A stretch of DNA of 64,000 nt from Turritopsis dohrnii (lineage: Eukaryota > Cnidaria > Hydrozoa > Anthoathecata > Oceaniidae). How positions within the stretch are numbered: the first letter of the stretch is position 1; each line of letters opens with the position of its first letter. Of this stretch, positions 1 through 13,045 are shown one piece after another. The translations under genes and the position numbers were made by a program. The stretch is from positions 434,001-498,000 of the forward strand of contig BQMF02000119.1 in assembly GCA_027922465.2 (NCBI GenBank), given 5' to 3'. The notes below the pieces were generated by a model, which did no database searches, was not told the origin of the DNA, and was given only the letters and a program-made list of their open reading frames with translations.

Positions 1-3000
1 AATGTTGTGATACAGTCATTTTGGAAGAAATCACCACAAACGATGATGGCAGCAAAGATAGTACCAGGAAAGTGTGTGACCTTGCAAAGGTTGAAAGGGA
101 CACTTACGATGGTTATGATTATATTCTTATGAAAAATTTGAATCCTAAAAAGTCCTACAGATGTATACTAGAATATCAAGATGAAGATGGAGTTGATTAT
201 CGATTAACATCGAAAGAAATTACACTCAAGAATTCAACAATTGGTATGTAAACATTGAACCATTACTTCATTTTTACATCAATCAAAGTTTTTTATGCGA
301 AATTTGATTTTGTTAATTTTTTGAGTGAATTTTGTAGGTTCTAATCCATTGTTTAAACTCCATTTTAGAATCTTATACTTTGCGAACTGGTTGCACAATT
401 GTTGCCCACAGAAACAAAAATGAAAAGGGCGAGAATGACAATACATCTTTGAGTTTCAAAAGTTACATGGATTGTCAACAGTCTAAAAGTAATGCCCAGA
501 GTTTGTCAGCAACTGATTGGATAGCCCAATGTAACAAATATTTGGAATGTAATTTAATAAAAAACAATGACAAATATTTCAATGAATGGATCATCTTTCC
601 CAACATCTTCATGGATACATCACGAAATGTAACAAAAGATGTAGCTGGGTGTTTCAAAGAAGCCCTTTCAACTGATCCTGCTGATCGCTTGGGAGGAGTT
701 GTTATCATGTACTATGATGGGCAGCAGCATGTAAAGTATTTATCAGCAGAAAAGTTTGAAGAGAAGGATCAAGACTTCTCCAATCGCATCTTGGTGTTCC
801 ATCAAAAGCTGGGTGCTATTCTAAATATCAGAGTAATTGAAAGTACTCATCCCAGAGACATACCAGATGAATTTTCAAAGTGCTCCCAAGATGCTGCAGA
901 TCTTAATACAGTAATGAACTTTTTGATAGATCAAGGCATAGTTATGTCTCCAAATATAACAATTGCCACTTTCATTGCTGCCCCTAATCTTGAAACTGCT
1001 GCACTCAGAAATAGTCTTTTCAAGGGAAAAGAAACACTTGTTTGTGATGGATGTATACCAAGAGTCATAACAAAAAGACACCTCAGTGATGCAAGTACAT
1101 TGAAGAAATGGCTTCAAAATGAACTTCCCAGAACTCTGAATAACGAAACAGAATTAACTGGTTCACTGTTATTTTTGAAACACATCATTGCTCAGATTAC
1201 TGGTTTCATTGCCAACACATCAATGCAAGTTGCGAAACATTCAAATGATATCCATGAGCAGCTCATACATCTACAAGCAAATGATGAGCAAATTCAAGCG
1301 GTTGTTGATCCTCGGAAGCATAAAGTCATCAAAGCAGCTTTTGGTTGTGGAAAGACTGTTATTGGCACTTTACAATCTGAATTCTTGGCTCGAATTGCAA
1401 AGGAGCCCACAACAATATTTTACCTAAGTTATGATCCATTCAGTTTGATCGACTTTTACATCAGTGAACACTTGATGAAATTAAACTTGCCTAATGTTGA
1501 GAGTGGATTGGTGAATTTTCGAATTACGAATGTATCAGAAATTGCTGCAGAAATGGGATCGACGTTCATCCCCCATATTTCGAATATCTTGCGCTATCTT
1601 CAGTTGCAAGAAAAGGAAACTGGTAGATTATGCCACATCTGTATTGATGAACTGAATACATCTGTAATGAGTCCCAGGGAAGTTCAGTCAATTAATCATG
1701 AACTTTGTTTAATGCATAACAACTTCATAACACTTATCTTACAACCGTTTCAATATGAAAGATTTGAAATTTCTGGCAAACTTGAAACACCTGTTCTGGA
1801 AACAAGCGAGAACAACTTAGATATGGCATTCTTAAGTTTGAGAAAAAATATGCGAAACTCCATGAAGATATCTGAACTCCTGGAGGTAACAAGGTTATGT
1901 TTAAAATTTTGTTGAAACTATTTTCAGATCAGGTCCTGATATCCCATGAATATTATAGATGTGTATAGTAAGAATAGTAGTGTTGTACTATATATCGAGT
2001 TATTGAACTTTAATTGTATAGGGACGGACTCGCAATCCTATTAAATCCATGTTCTGTTTTTCTTTTTTAATCTAGCGTGCATCTTTGGATTGGGTGTAGA
2101 TGGATTATGTAGACTGGAGCACAGGATTAAGTCCCAAAAAACCATCTGTGGAGGAGACCATTTTCGGGAATCGTTGCAAGCTTGTAACAATGCTCCCTTC
2201 CACAGATGGTTTTCTAGGGATTTAATTTTCTCTGAACACATTTTTTATAAGGAGTTGAACACATTGTTACAAAACACGTCTCCATGGCAGCTCCTGAAAG
2301 CATAATTTGTTTGTTTTAGTTCCAAAATAAATTAAACTTTCAATGGATCGTCCCTACAAGAAGAAGAGGTGTCCAAGATAGCGTTTTCCAGCGACCCTAA
2401 AATCCAAAATTTTTCCCTCGCAACAACTATGGTGCCGCCTACGGGAGCCACATAACTAAGCAGATTACTTCCGGCCAGATAAGAAAACAACAGTGGCAAC
2501 ACTGTAGTTTGAAAGCCTGAACTTTCGTTTAGATTTACCAAAATTAAAATTTTATGATATGAAATGATTTGTTGAAACAGTAAAACTCAAGCTAGAGGTT
2601 ACCACAGAGTTAGTTTTCAGATATAAAAACACTTTCAGGTTATGTTGTAGATGTTTTTCACTTTCAAGGTTGCCAAAGATGTTATCAACAGTGAAGAGAC
2701 TCGATATTACTATCCTATCAGCTCATTATTGAAAGAAAGCAAACCGGATAACAGCAGCAAAGGAAATCACAATTTAAGTGGTGGTGATAGCATCAACAAA
2801 GAAGATGAAGAAGATTCAGCTGACCAAACTGAAACTGACAGTTTATCAGAAGTCCCTGTTGATGAAACAGCCAAAAATCTACCTGTGCCAGTGAAAAGTC
2901 AAGAATCTGTTCTCAAAGAAATGAATGCATTTGATGTGAAACGATCATCTGAAGGTATATCAATTAAATACCATTTTGACAGAAGTACTGAAGTGGGTCA

Positions 3001-3897
3001 TTCCCATGAAGGTAAAATGCCAGAGCTGATGTATATCCCCCAAACCAAAGATATCAGGAGATTCAAGCCTTACAAATATGATGATAAACAGAGAATGATT
3101 TTAAAGGTGGCTGTTTGTTTGGAAAACATAAAAGCTGGTGACACTATCATCTGCCATGACAGAAAAGAATTCATTTTAATTCAAGCTGCGTTAAATGTTG
3201 GGGGAAAAGATTTCATCACATATGCACATAACTTAGAAAACAAAAACAAAATTCCAACTTTGGTTGAAAAACAGCAGGTAGCCGAAGCTATTGATGGAAA
3301 AACGAAAATTGTCTTAACTGATAGCAATGGTTGTCGTGGATTTCAACTTCGGAAGGTTGTAATTCCTTTATCCAGCACAGAACAGTTTCACCGTCACACT
3401 ATACTAGAAAATGCTGCTCGTGCAACATCTGACATCTTGTTTATTGTAATTAACTGTTCAGCTCTTTCATGGTTTGGGAGCAAGAAATCCACATTCAGAA
3501 AAGTAATCGAGAGATGGATATCACGGAAATTGGTTACTGTCATTAAGCCCAAAATCCATGACATTTCCGAATCGAAATATGACAAACACCTTCCTCATGC
3601 CACCATGTTACAGGAAACTGTAAGCATGTAAGACATATTTGATTTTTGTTTCATATTACCTAATAGGTAGCACTTTTTGGTTCCTTTCTGTTTTGTGGCT
3701 ATCCGTCTTTTCACACTTTTGATGCAGTGCATTATCTTTTATGGTTGTGGTGGAGCTAATAAAAAGACATTCGTAACATAAGAATACATTATGGTCATTA
3801 TATCTTTATACTTCATTTTTAGGATACCTACTGTGAAGCCAACCTTCGGCGGTATGTACCCAAATTTTACAAATATTTTTATAAAATGCCAAAGTAG
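1..3897 (+). CDS. SF1 helicase-like protein, 5'-partial, four visible exons
   Basis: The visible exons are 1-243, 369-1885, 2651-3619 and 3823-3897 (TAG). All junctions are GT-AG and the phases agree (1, 0, 0). The reading frame is open to base 1, so the true start lies outside the window. The first exon ends in a stretch resembling a fibronectin-III/Ig strand pattern (NLNPKKSYRCILEY). Exon 2 holds a P-loop (KAAFGCGKTVIG, about base 1330) and a Walker B-like HICIDELN. Exon 3 begins with an acidic linker, followed by helicase C-terminal motifs: GDTIICHDRKEF, KIVLTDSNGCRGFQL and ENAARATSDILF, which resembles motif VI of SF1 helicases. The start of exon 3 could instead be 2669, because a second in-frame AG precedes it. 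Helicase family membership follows from the motif order. The substrate and cellular role are unknown. A MITE lies in the intron before exon 3. Confidence 0.72.
2021..2355. mobile_element. Short TIR/MITE-like element in helicase-gene intron
   Basis: The ends are short inverted repeats: TAGGGACGGACTC at the left and the complement of GGATCGTCCCTA at the right. Inside is a stem in which AAAACCATCTGTGGA (about 2137) pairs with TCCACAGATGGTTTT (about 2200). No protein is encoded. The element lies wholly within the 1886-2650 intron. The end repeats are short, so the boundaries are approximate. Confidence 0.45.
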
Positions 3898-4613
3898 GTG
3901 ATTATCATGATAAGATTTCTCCCCATTTCTTCCCCAAGGAATCCGGTGTGTGTTTGTCACAATGACTTTAATTTTATTGAATGAATTGATTGAGGTGATA
4001 CATGTATGTTCAAACTAAATAAAAAAATAACAGTTTAAGTCTAAGTGAAGTAATTGAATAAGATTTAATTTTTTTGTTGTGTGGCTGTGTATGTGAATCA
4101 ATAAACTAATGAGTGGCTCAAGCTGTAAACAAACACTGAAGGGAGACAAAAACACGGAAAACAAAAATGGCTGCCAAAAAAGCAAACTTATCAGCTTGCC
4201 AGATATGTATGCTACCCTTGAGCTGGGTATGGGTTCTGAACACTTGAACATTATTATCAAACATCTGAATAGATATTTTAAGAATTTCATAATAATTTGA
4301 AAGTTGAGAGACCTGGTGTGAGGGAGTGATTAAGTGCATTTACATAAACAAATATTAGGGAGATGATGATAATAAATTTCTAGAAAAAAAGTATTGTGGA
4401 GATTATGATAATGTCCTAAATGATATATTGAAGAGATAAATTTTCTTAATTAAGATAAAACTAAGATAAACTAAGGGTAGAGCCCTGCTTTCACATATTG
4501 CTCCGAAACGTGTTACAAAAATACTCTCATTTTAAGTATCTACAAATATGTTTATTAATCAAGGTTGTTGTGAAACCATGCATGCAGATATTATTTTTTA
4601 TCAATTTTATTAA

Positions 4614-5353
4614 AGGGGAACTAAACTAAAAAGATCACAAGTTGATTTTTGTACACTATTTGAGCAGCTTTATAATGCTGAAAATCAGGTTTTGATTTTT
4701 TTTCGTTCCTGAGATTTTGTCGTTTTAAGGTTTTTTTCCGAAACATGATCTCCATGACAACGTGACATCACAACGTTCAAGAAGATATTGCTGACATTTA
4801 AATATGTGAATAACTCAGAATGCATAATAAAAAGAATAACTAACACAATTTTATTTAAAAGCTTTTCGGCTTACGCCATCTTCAGTATAAACAGAATTAT
4901 GTTTTTACTGAAGATGGCGTAAAGCTATATCAGCATCCAACACTTACTATGGCGTATTTCGCTTTAACTTATGTCTAGTGAAAACTGTTCCATTTTCTAA
5001 AATTTATTTTCCCTTACCTGAGCAGATCTCCATTTATAGGTTTGTCAGCAAAAAACAGAAGAGACCTGGAAACAAGCCCAGGGTAACCATGGAAACAATT
5101 ATTATTAGTAATTCGATACCTGTAGATGTTTGCCACTACTCATACGAATTTCTAGCAGTGAATCACTAATATTTCTTCAGTTATTTACATATTTGTATGT
5201 CAGCGATTTCTTTTTGAACATTATGATGTCACGTTGCCATGGAGATCAAGTTTTGAGCAAAAACATTAAAATGGCAATATCTTTCATCATTTTGAAAATT
5301 CTTCCAAATAGAACAAAAAAAAATCATTCTGATTTTTTGAGTTTAGTTCCCCT
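4614..5353. mobile_element. MITE with TTAA target duplication
   Basis: AGGGGAACTAAACT at the left is the inverted complement of the right end, and both sides are flanked by TTAA (4610-4613 and 5354-5357). An internal palindrome at about 4870-4922 pairs TTACGCCATCTTCAGTA with TACTGAAGATGGCGTAA. No transposase is present. The TTAA target site is typical of piggyBac and Kolobok elements; assigning this copy to either one is inference. Confidence 0.8.
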
Positions 5354-5867
5354 TTAAAATAATCTTGCGTCCAGCATCAGGCAACTGTGAACGTGCTTAT
5401 GAACAGCATTTCCATTTTCAAAATTTAAGAGCTTACATGTCTGCACTAGCCACATTTGACTATTTTTCAATCAAAGAACATCAAAACGAGGCCCGCATGG
5501 ACCAATGTTCTAAAATACAATGTTTAAAGATGAATTCAGGATGAGAATGCCAGTGACGTGTTAGTGATGTTTTTAATTGCTCGTGAATCAATATTTAACT
5601 CGTGGGGTAATAAAATCATCATCAGCTAACTCAACTAACCTGGTCACAGTAGAACAAAATAATTTGTTCTGTTAAGCGTCTCATTGTCTCACCGAGTTTC
5701 CGTTGTTTTTTTTTTTACCTTTTTTTTATTATTTTTATTATCAAAATCTCTTGAGGAAAATCCTAAAAAACTGGGTATATTGTATTGAGGAAAACTTTGA
5801 ACGAGGTAATTCAAATGAGGTAATCCTCCTTAAAGTGACTCAAACTTTTCTCAGGCTGATCTGAAGA

Positions 5868-6075
5868 AGAAAAACGTAAGAATAGCCACTACAGTTGTCC
5901 CCCGCTCACTCGACCTCTCGCTATCTCGACGCCCGCCTAACTCGACATAATTCCTTCGGTCCCGCCAAATTTGACGTTTTTGAATGGAAAATATTCCCGC
6001 TATCTCGACATTTCTAACTCGACACCCGTCTATCTCGACAAAGATATTTCGGTCCCTTGACAAAAAACTGGAAAT
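5868..6075. repeat. Repeated 'ctcgac' motif block, probable pogo/Tigger-type transposon end
   Basis: CAGTTGTCCCCCGCTCACTC is followed by many spaced repeats of (c/a)tCTCGAC (TATCTCGACG, TAACTCGACA, TATCTCGACA). Subterminal repeats of this kind behind a CAGT end are typical of Tigger/pogo elements. I did not find a matching inverted end nearby, so this may be a solo or truncated terminus. Confidence 0.4.
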
Positions 6076-7074
6076 TTTGCGGTGCCCTATCCACAATTCT
6101 TAAAATTTAACAGCTTCAAGACCTGAATCATGAAAATCGCCGTGAGGGTGAAGTGTCTATTACATTTTTTTTATATATAAGCAACCAAGGTCAGACCTTA
6201 TAGGGTTTTTTTATTTCGTCCCTTACTGTTCAAGTTGAATTTATCCAAAAAATGCACGCAGAAGAGGCTTCGCACATTCATCTTTCCTTTTCAGTTTCCC
6301 TTTAAATACAATCGTGTGTATAGATTAGCCTAGTGTAAATCAAGCTTTAAGCGTGAGAAAAGTTAAGTTTTGTGTCACGTGGTTTGCGACAGAAAGTGTT
6401 ATTATCATATGTTACATTGTCGAATATATCATAAACCAATCATGTCGATAGAAAGTGTTCTAAAATTTTCTCATATAATTCCATTTCGTTCCATCCAAAT
6501 TCATTTCTACTTGGTTCAATGTTGTTTTGGTTGGAAAATTTTGTGTTTTTTGAATTGTGTGAGTATATGATGATTTTTGTGTGTATTTTTCGTAGAACTT
6601 CTGCTTTTGAAATATGGCGATCACTCTTCAATTTAAAATGCCGCTTTTCTTTATCTTTTCGACTTTCGTTCTTGTTAAAGATTAAATTATGTTTATTATT
6701 TCCTTACAAAACATCGAACTTCATAAAAGTTATCATCGACCTTTTAAATGTTCAGAGATTTTTCATTAAATTTTCGTTTCAAAAAAACTCACTTCTCAGT
6801 TTGAAACCTGTCAACCTGTTTCCATGAATGTTTTTTATATTTTTATTACGAGAAATATATTAATATTCATATTCTACATTCGTTTATACAATTCTCAAAT
6901 CCTTTCCATCCATATTTGTATTTCAGTTTTTTAAAAAAAAAGTTATCAACGTCAAATTTAATTTTTTGATGAAAAATTTTGTTACTTTCCTGAAAATTTT
7001 ATATTTATCCTTTTATTTTCTGTTTGTTTATTTCCATTTTGTTATTATTAAATCGTTTGTTTTCATTTCTTCAG

Positions 7075-7571
7075 ATCTTGACAAACTCATGCGTGATGGT
7101 GAGTGGATATATCAAGATATTTTGAACCTCAATCCTTCCATCGTCACCATGAGAGATGATGATGATCAAACATTGATGATGGATGCAATCTTCAACTACA
7201 ATCTATCACTATCCTTCATCGAACAAATGATGCACCATGGTGCTGATGTTCATGATGTAGATCATGATGGATGGAACGCCATACATTACGCATGTATTCG
7301 CAACCGTGTGGATTGTTTGAAACTATTCTACTCATACAACTCATCAAAACATCCATACATGAGGCGTGATAGATGGAACAACACACCTCTACATGATGCT
7401 TGTTATTATGGTAGTTACGAGTGTGTGGAGTTCCTTGTGAAAGTCGTCAAGGTGGAAAATGTCAACGTGAAAAATCACTTTAACGAAACAGCTTTTGATG
7501 TGATTTGTGAACGTTATGATGAAGACGATCGAGAAGAGAAGAAGAAGAAGATAGAAGAACTTTTTAAATAG
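7075..7571 (+). CDS. Ankyrin-repeat protein, 3' exon
   Basis: A stop-free exon starts after the acceptor TTTCATTTCTTCAG and ends with TAG at 7569-7571, encoding about 165 residues. The phase requires one base from an upstream exon that I could not identify. Several ankyrin repeats are visible: an LIL/NPSIVTMR-type turn, then DGWNAIHYACIRNRVDCLKL, then WNNTPLHDACYYGSYECVEF and NETAFDVICE. The C-terminus is a charged helix (DEDDREEKKKKIEELF). Ankyrin repeats mediate protein binding, so no specific function can be given. The second copy at 9607-10074 has the same exon structure and start phase, which indicates a tandem duplication. Confidence 0.7.
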
Positions 7572-9606
7572 ATTGTAAATATTTTTTTAGGATTAGATAA
7601 TTTTATTGTTAATATATTATGTTAAATATGAATATGGAATGAATTTCGATCTACTTTCGAATATTTTGAGTTCCGAACTTTTGCGAAAAAGTTTGTGATC
7701 ATTTTTTCAGGATAACAAATGATTTTCTAGGTTAAGATAAAACTTTTTCCGATCGAAATTTTTTCTATTAGAATTTCATTCCATCTGATAATATTTTGAA
7801 GGGAAACGAATTATGAATGAAGTTATGAAAATGACAGTTTTGAGGAAATTCCAAGTTTTCAGTTTCGTAGAAGGTTTGATAGCTGATGAAATAATATAAT
7901 TTTCAAGAAATCTTGATTCTATGATGAAAACAATTCTTGATTAAAACAATTGAAAATAGGATCGAAAACTCCCGTCGAAAGTTCTTAACGTTGATATAAT
8001 GACGTCACGAGAAACTTTTTTCAACTTCAACTTTTCTTGTGAAGATCTAAAAAGAAGTTATGAAATTTCTTCTGACTTCATTCTCTGCTTAAAATTATTT
8101 TATCATCGTGATATATATATATGAAGAGAAGGAATTAATATGGTGTGAATATTTTATTAGGGTGAACATTTAAAAATAACAAGTCGAACGAAAAAGTTCT
8201 TTTTATTCCCTTGACACTTCTATAAATAGAAATCGATCTATAAATATCTTACGAACGTGACCAAAGTAAAGCTTAACGACAAGCTATCTCAATGTCGTTC
8301 TCAAGACCAAAACGAAAATCTTAAACAACTGATTCGATATTTTCCACAAATTCTTATTTAAAATATTTGTTTCTAATGGAACATGACGTGATTCAATGAG
8401 GGCTGATGGATCAGAAATCAGGAAAAAGAACGTTTTATGTTTTACCCCATTACCCCGTTTTTAAGCCTATAGGCTTATAAGCGGATTTTTAAAGTTGAGT
8501 CAGTATTTTTCTTTCAAAAAGTGGTCCGGATTTACATGTTTTTTTTATAAGCATATGTTTTTTGGGAAACAGGCTCAGTTATGCTTAGGGATATTTTAGA
8601 ATTAAGCTCAAATTATGGTTGGCATATGCTTATTTTTCAGAAATATTCAAAGTTGGATTTTGCTAAAAAATTTTAATAAGGACCTTAGTTCTTAAAGCGT
8701 GTTTAAGGAAGAGGATAGGTTTTTAAGAAAAGAAACGATTCATTTCCTAATGAAAATTGTAAATAATGATCTTGAAATCGAACGAAATGATAAAATAATA
8801 TCAAGTAAACACAAGTTGAATGTTTTTTATTGCATTACAAAGACTTCATTTTCTTTGTAAATAAAGTTCAAAAATATCAAAAATTCAAAAATATAAAAAG
8901 GTCATTCATTCACATACACACCTCAGAGACCAAAACTCACCAATATGCTTTTATGATATGCTTATTTTTTGGTAAAATTCAGGTCTCGGTATGCTTGTAA
9001 AAAAACATGTAAGCCCATGGGCTAAAAAGATAAGTACCAAAAATTCTCTATTTTGGATAAGAAAGAAAAACATGAACCAAAATATGGGAAATAGATCATC
9101 ACATAAATACGAGAGAAGTATGATGGTACTTTTTCATTTTCAAATATTTTAGACGACTTCAATATCATAATCGTCTTCTTTCCTCGTTCCCCTTCTCGCT
9201 TTCACTATCCTCTACATTATTATCATCCTCGCTTTCAACTGATTCGTCTTCATTGACACCTGTTTCATGGCGTTACTCTTCCACCTTGGTGTGTGATCAA
9301 CTCTACCTGGAATGTTCTCGCCTCGTGAATAAATGGAAATTATGAAGATTCATTTCGCTTTAAAATTTGTTTACCATAGCTTGAAAAGCTGATTAAAATG
9401 ATATATAGAACCATATGTCTGTGACGAACTGTTCAGGAGATACACGTCATTACGTTTTGCTATGACGTCATAGGTGGTGGGTGGGTGCACCCATCCACGG
9501 CGTTCCACAACCACCCACTCCACTTGCTTTACCTCTGCGTACTACCAGGGGAGGTGGTTTCGATTATTCTTCATTCATTTTATCATTTCTTTTTCATTTA
9601 TTTTAG
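7572..9606. other. Intergenic or intronic AT-rich stretch, no gene seen
   Basis: No convincing exon is visible between the two ankyrin copies. The stretch may contain the missing upstream exons of the second copy. Around 8460-9030 there are recurring 'taagc/gcttat' words (AGCCTATAGGCTTATAAGC, TATGCTTATTTTT, AAGCCCATGGGCT), which suggests an old repeat. Confidence 0.4.
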
Positions 9607-10074
9607 ATCTTCGAGATCTTATTCGTAAAGATGACCTGACATCAATCGAACACATCCTCACGGTCAATCCATCGATCGTGCAGATGAGGAATGATCGTGA
9701 GGAATCCACACTTTTAATGGTAGCTTCTCAATACAACAAACTCTCAATTGCTCGATTATTAATGGCCAGAGGTGCGGGAATAGAAGCGAGGAACAAATAT
9801 ATGGATATACAGCACTTCATTATGCTGTATCTGATAATTCTACCGATACACTCTCATAAACTTCGCACCTCATCTTATCAACCAACAAGATGACGACTAC
9901 GACCCACTTCCCTTCGCATCACGGAAAGGTAAATTCGAAAGTGTTGAAACGCTCATACGCCACGGAGCAGATCGTCAGGTTTTTTTAGGAAGAACTGCAT
10001 ATGATGTGGCGTGTGAGGAGAAAGGTGACGATGAAACGAAGAAACGAATAAGGGAATTTCTTCTTCAACACTGA
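9607..10074 (+). pseudogene. Ankyrin-repeat exon, frameshifted tandem paralogue
   Basis: The exon follows the acceptor CATTTATTTTAG and opens like the upstream copy (DLRDL against DLDKL, then NPSIVQMR against NPSIVTMR). The reading frame breaks near 9805, after ARNKY, where GYTALHYAVSDNSTDTL continues in another frame. It breaks again near 9857, after which INFAPHLINQQ and then GKFESVETLIRHGADRQ follow, with a final FLLQH before TGA at 10072-10074. Two indels within 60 bases indicate a decaying copy, although sequencing error cannot be ruled out. Confidence 0.68.
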
Positions 10075-11095
10075 AAGTAAGTAAATATTTCATTTAAATG
10101 TTTTTATCAGAAAAAAAGTGGATGGAAATGACTATTTTAATGAAAAGTTTCCCATCGTTGGTTACCATGACAACACGCTAATGAACTTTTGTTTTTGTTG
10201 TAGGAACCATCCGTGATGACGATTTTTGTATTAATTTATTTATTTATACATATTTAACATTAATTTTAATTTTCACGTACTAACCAACTTCGTGCCCAAA
10301 CTCCCAATCATAATTAATGCAATTATCCTATTGAAAGAAAGACCCACCGCAGAGTCACTAATGTAAAAAAAATCTTTCGTTTCATGTTTGTTTAGTTTTC
10401 ATGTCATTATATTTTAACCTGATGTTGACTTTAAAAAGTTTAACTGTTCTATAAAAAAGTTTTAACAATAGTGTGATGATTTCCTCTTCAAAGAAACACA
10501 CACAGCCGACAACATTATTTGTGAAGAAGTAAAGTGTGTCCAGACCCCCAGCAGAGTCGCTATTGAAAGTTATGAGTTTGTGTTTTGCAATCTGGTCATG
10601 TTTGGTTTATGGAAGGAGTGTTATTGAATGTGAAGTGTTGTTCGTGTTTGTTTTGAACATGGGGATGGTTAAAAATAAACCGTCTGTTGTATTATGAAAT
10701 TATTACTAGCATGTAGCTTTAGCTAAAAATGCCCCCGCCCTCAAGCATTCCAATTTGTACACACAGCAAGCTATACATTGCAAGCTATACAACGGAAACA
10801 AAAACAAAGAAAACTTTGTTACTTTTTGTTATCTCTTGGTCCTATGTCACACTGATGCTAATTCATACCTTTCAAAAAATGTAATTAAAGCTTAACAAAT
10901 AATATCAGAATATATCGGCTATAAACAAAAGAAATGTGTGAACTGAAACCATGGTTACGTATTTTATAATCAAAATAAGATAAACATTTGTTAAAGAAAT
11001 TCTGTAAGAGCCAAAAGAAAGAAAAAAAACTTTTTCAAAAAAAAATTAAAGCGAAAAATCCATTAGAAATTTGCGTTTCAAACTATGATTCGAAA

Positions 11096-11478
11096 CAAGA
11101 AATAGCCAAAGTTTACATAAAAAACAAGAAAAAAATATAAGAAGATTTTATTGATCATGATCACACCAGGTTTGGGGGAGGACAGAAAGAAGGAAAACAC
11201 GAAGAACGACGATTTGTAGGCTTTCTTGCATACACAAAAACCCAATTAAAATCTTTGTAAGGCCAGATCCGCCAAAAATCAGTGCATTCAAGAAATAGCC
11301 AAACTTTGCATAAAAAACAAGAAAAAAATATAAGAAGGTTTTATTGATCATGATCACACCAGGTTTGGAGGACAAAGAAGGAAAACACGAAGAAGGACAA
11401 TTTGTAGGCTTTCTTGAATACACAGAAATCCAATTAAAATCTTTTTAAGGCAAGATCTGCCAAAAATCAGTGCATTGA
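11096..11478. repeat. Tandem duplication, two units of about 190 bp
   Basis: Two adjacent copies each begin with AAGAAATAGCCAAA(G/C)TTT and run through TTTTATTGATCATGATCACA, GGAAAACACGAAGAA and CCAAAAATCAGTGCATT. They differ only by scattered substitutions and small indels. The open frame on the minus strand here comes from the duplicated non-coding sequence and is not treated as a gene. Confidence 0.8.
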
Positions 11479-12189
11479 ATAAAATTTATCGAACGAAAGA
11501 TTATTTAGAGCTAAAACATATTACAAAAATAAAGTGTTGTTGGCAAAATGTCAGATTTCAAGCTGTGCTTCAAAATCCTATTCGCTCACTTCACTAAAAC
11601 AACACAAAAGTAATATGAAAAATGGCTAAGCAATTTTAGCATACGAACTTCCTAAATAACATAGTATAATATAATAATAAATTAGGAAAGAGATACGAAA
11701 AAACATTCCACTTACAGTACCATGCTTTGAAACGGGAAAAAAGCAAAGTCAGCTAATTAATTGTATTCCACTGTGTAACGTCAACACGAAAGTTGGAAGA
11801 TGATGATGATGATGATGATGAACAAAATCGGAACTGACATTCGCCTATCTCGTGAAACTACTATGCCTCCTCGCTCGCTTACGCTCGCTGCGGGGGCAAT
11901 TATGAAATTTCTATATTCACAGCCTCGATTTCATGTGGATTCTTTCCGATGATTTGAATTAAGGAATTCTTCATAAAATTTTTCGTTGACTTGGAAGTTG
12001 TTTAATCACTACGATCTGGAACGAGACACTGTGATGGTTGTGGTTTTAAAAAGGCCCTCGAACAACTGCGTTCATCGAATGTGTTCCGCCTACTGCCTCG
12101 TTTTCACGTTTCTGTAATTTATGGAGAATGTGTAATTCGCCGAATGGTATATTTCTTGAAACGTGACACTGTGATTTATTTATTTAGAA

Positions 12190-13045
12190 AGTAAAATCGA
12201 AATTGGCGAAAGTTTTTTTCACGAAAAGTCAAGTTTTTCTAAAAATCGCGAAAGTTTTTTCAACAACAAAAAATTCTCAAATAACAAGGAATCCAAGAAC
12301 GGAGTGGTTTTAGTTAATGAGAACAATTTCATTTTTGTTTTTTATCTATTTGATTCTTTAACAGTGAGTTACTCATCAATAATTACACAATTTTCTGATT
12401 GATTGTGTCTTCTTACTCTTCTCGCTACCACCCAAAAACATTTCACGAATATCTCTACTTCCACTTGAAGGTGGGTCAAAAGTAGTTATTTTCTTTCTTT
12501 TGTTTTTGTACGCTCCTTTAATGGGGTTTACAGTTGAGTAAAATGAAACCCATTCACGCTGGCTGGATCAACGACTTTTACATGACGACTTCTAAAGGCA
12601 AGGATAATGGTTGGAATTGCGGATGCCGTGTATCTAGGTTCATCAAAGTTGCCGCCGATCGACCCTTTTCATGATCTCGACCCAATTCTTGAACAAGAAA
12701 ATGACACTGGTAATCAACATCTATTGCCAATCACCGACATATCATCTGAAAAATTCGAGATTTTGTGAGGGAGAAGGTCTGATTTGATCGAGGAATAGTA
12801 GAAGATTCGGAGTGGGAAGAAATGAATGACTCGCTCTAAAATGAACTAAGGCAATTTTTACTTTATTTCTATTTACATTTCGATAGTTTTTTTGCAAGAA
12901 AGTTAAGAATTTTTAAAATAATTAAAAAAAATTTTCTTTACTCATTCGCGAAAGTTTTTTTCCCCGAAAGTAAAGTTTTTGGAGGATTCGCGAAAGTTTT
13001 ATCAGTAAAATTTATTCTAAATTTATCCTCGCGAAACTTTCTGCC
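12190..13045 (+). mobile_element. Relic of a DDE_1 (pogo/Jerky-like) transposon
   Basis: At about 12535-12770, in broken frames, the plus strand encodes KMKPIHAGWINDFY and then AVYLGSSKLPPIDPFHDLDP and LLPITDISSEK. This matches the C-terminus of the transposase at 23314-23637 (RLKPIHAQWMVDLY, then AGITEAL and LESLDPFQDIDPML). The flanks carry repeated GCGAAAGTTTTTTTC words in both directions (12200-12260 and 12945-13040), resembling the CGCGAAAA subterminal repeats of that element. The N-terminal two thirds of the transposase and any HIRAN gene are missing, so this is an internally deleted, dead relative. Confidence 0.62.

Noticed and set aside
4109..4300. 63-residue frame and an alternative ATGGCTGCCAAAAAAGC start at 4167
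   Set aside because: A possible first exon ending at a GTATGG donor was considered, but no downstream exon or recognised family could be found.
6966..7074. Upstream in-frame extension of the ankyrin exon (MMKNFVTFLKILYL)
   Set aside because: It is low-complexity AT-rich intron sequence before a good TTTCTTCAG acceptor. The paralogue at 9607 starts at the same splice position.
11148..11423. 91-residue minus-strand frame
   Set aside because: It is generated by the tandem 190-bp duplication and reads the same peptide twice; no sign of a gene.
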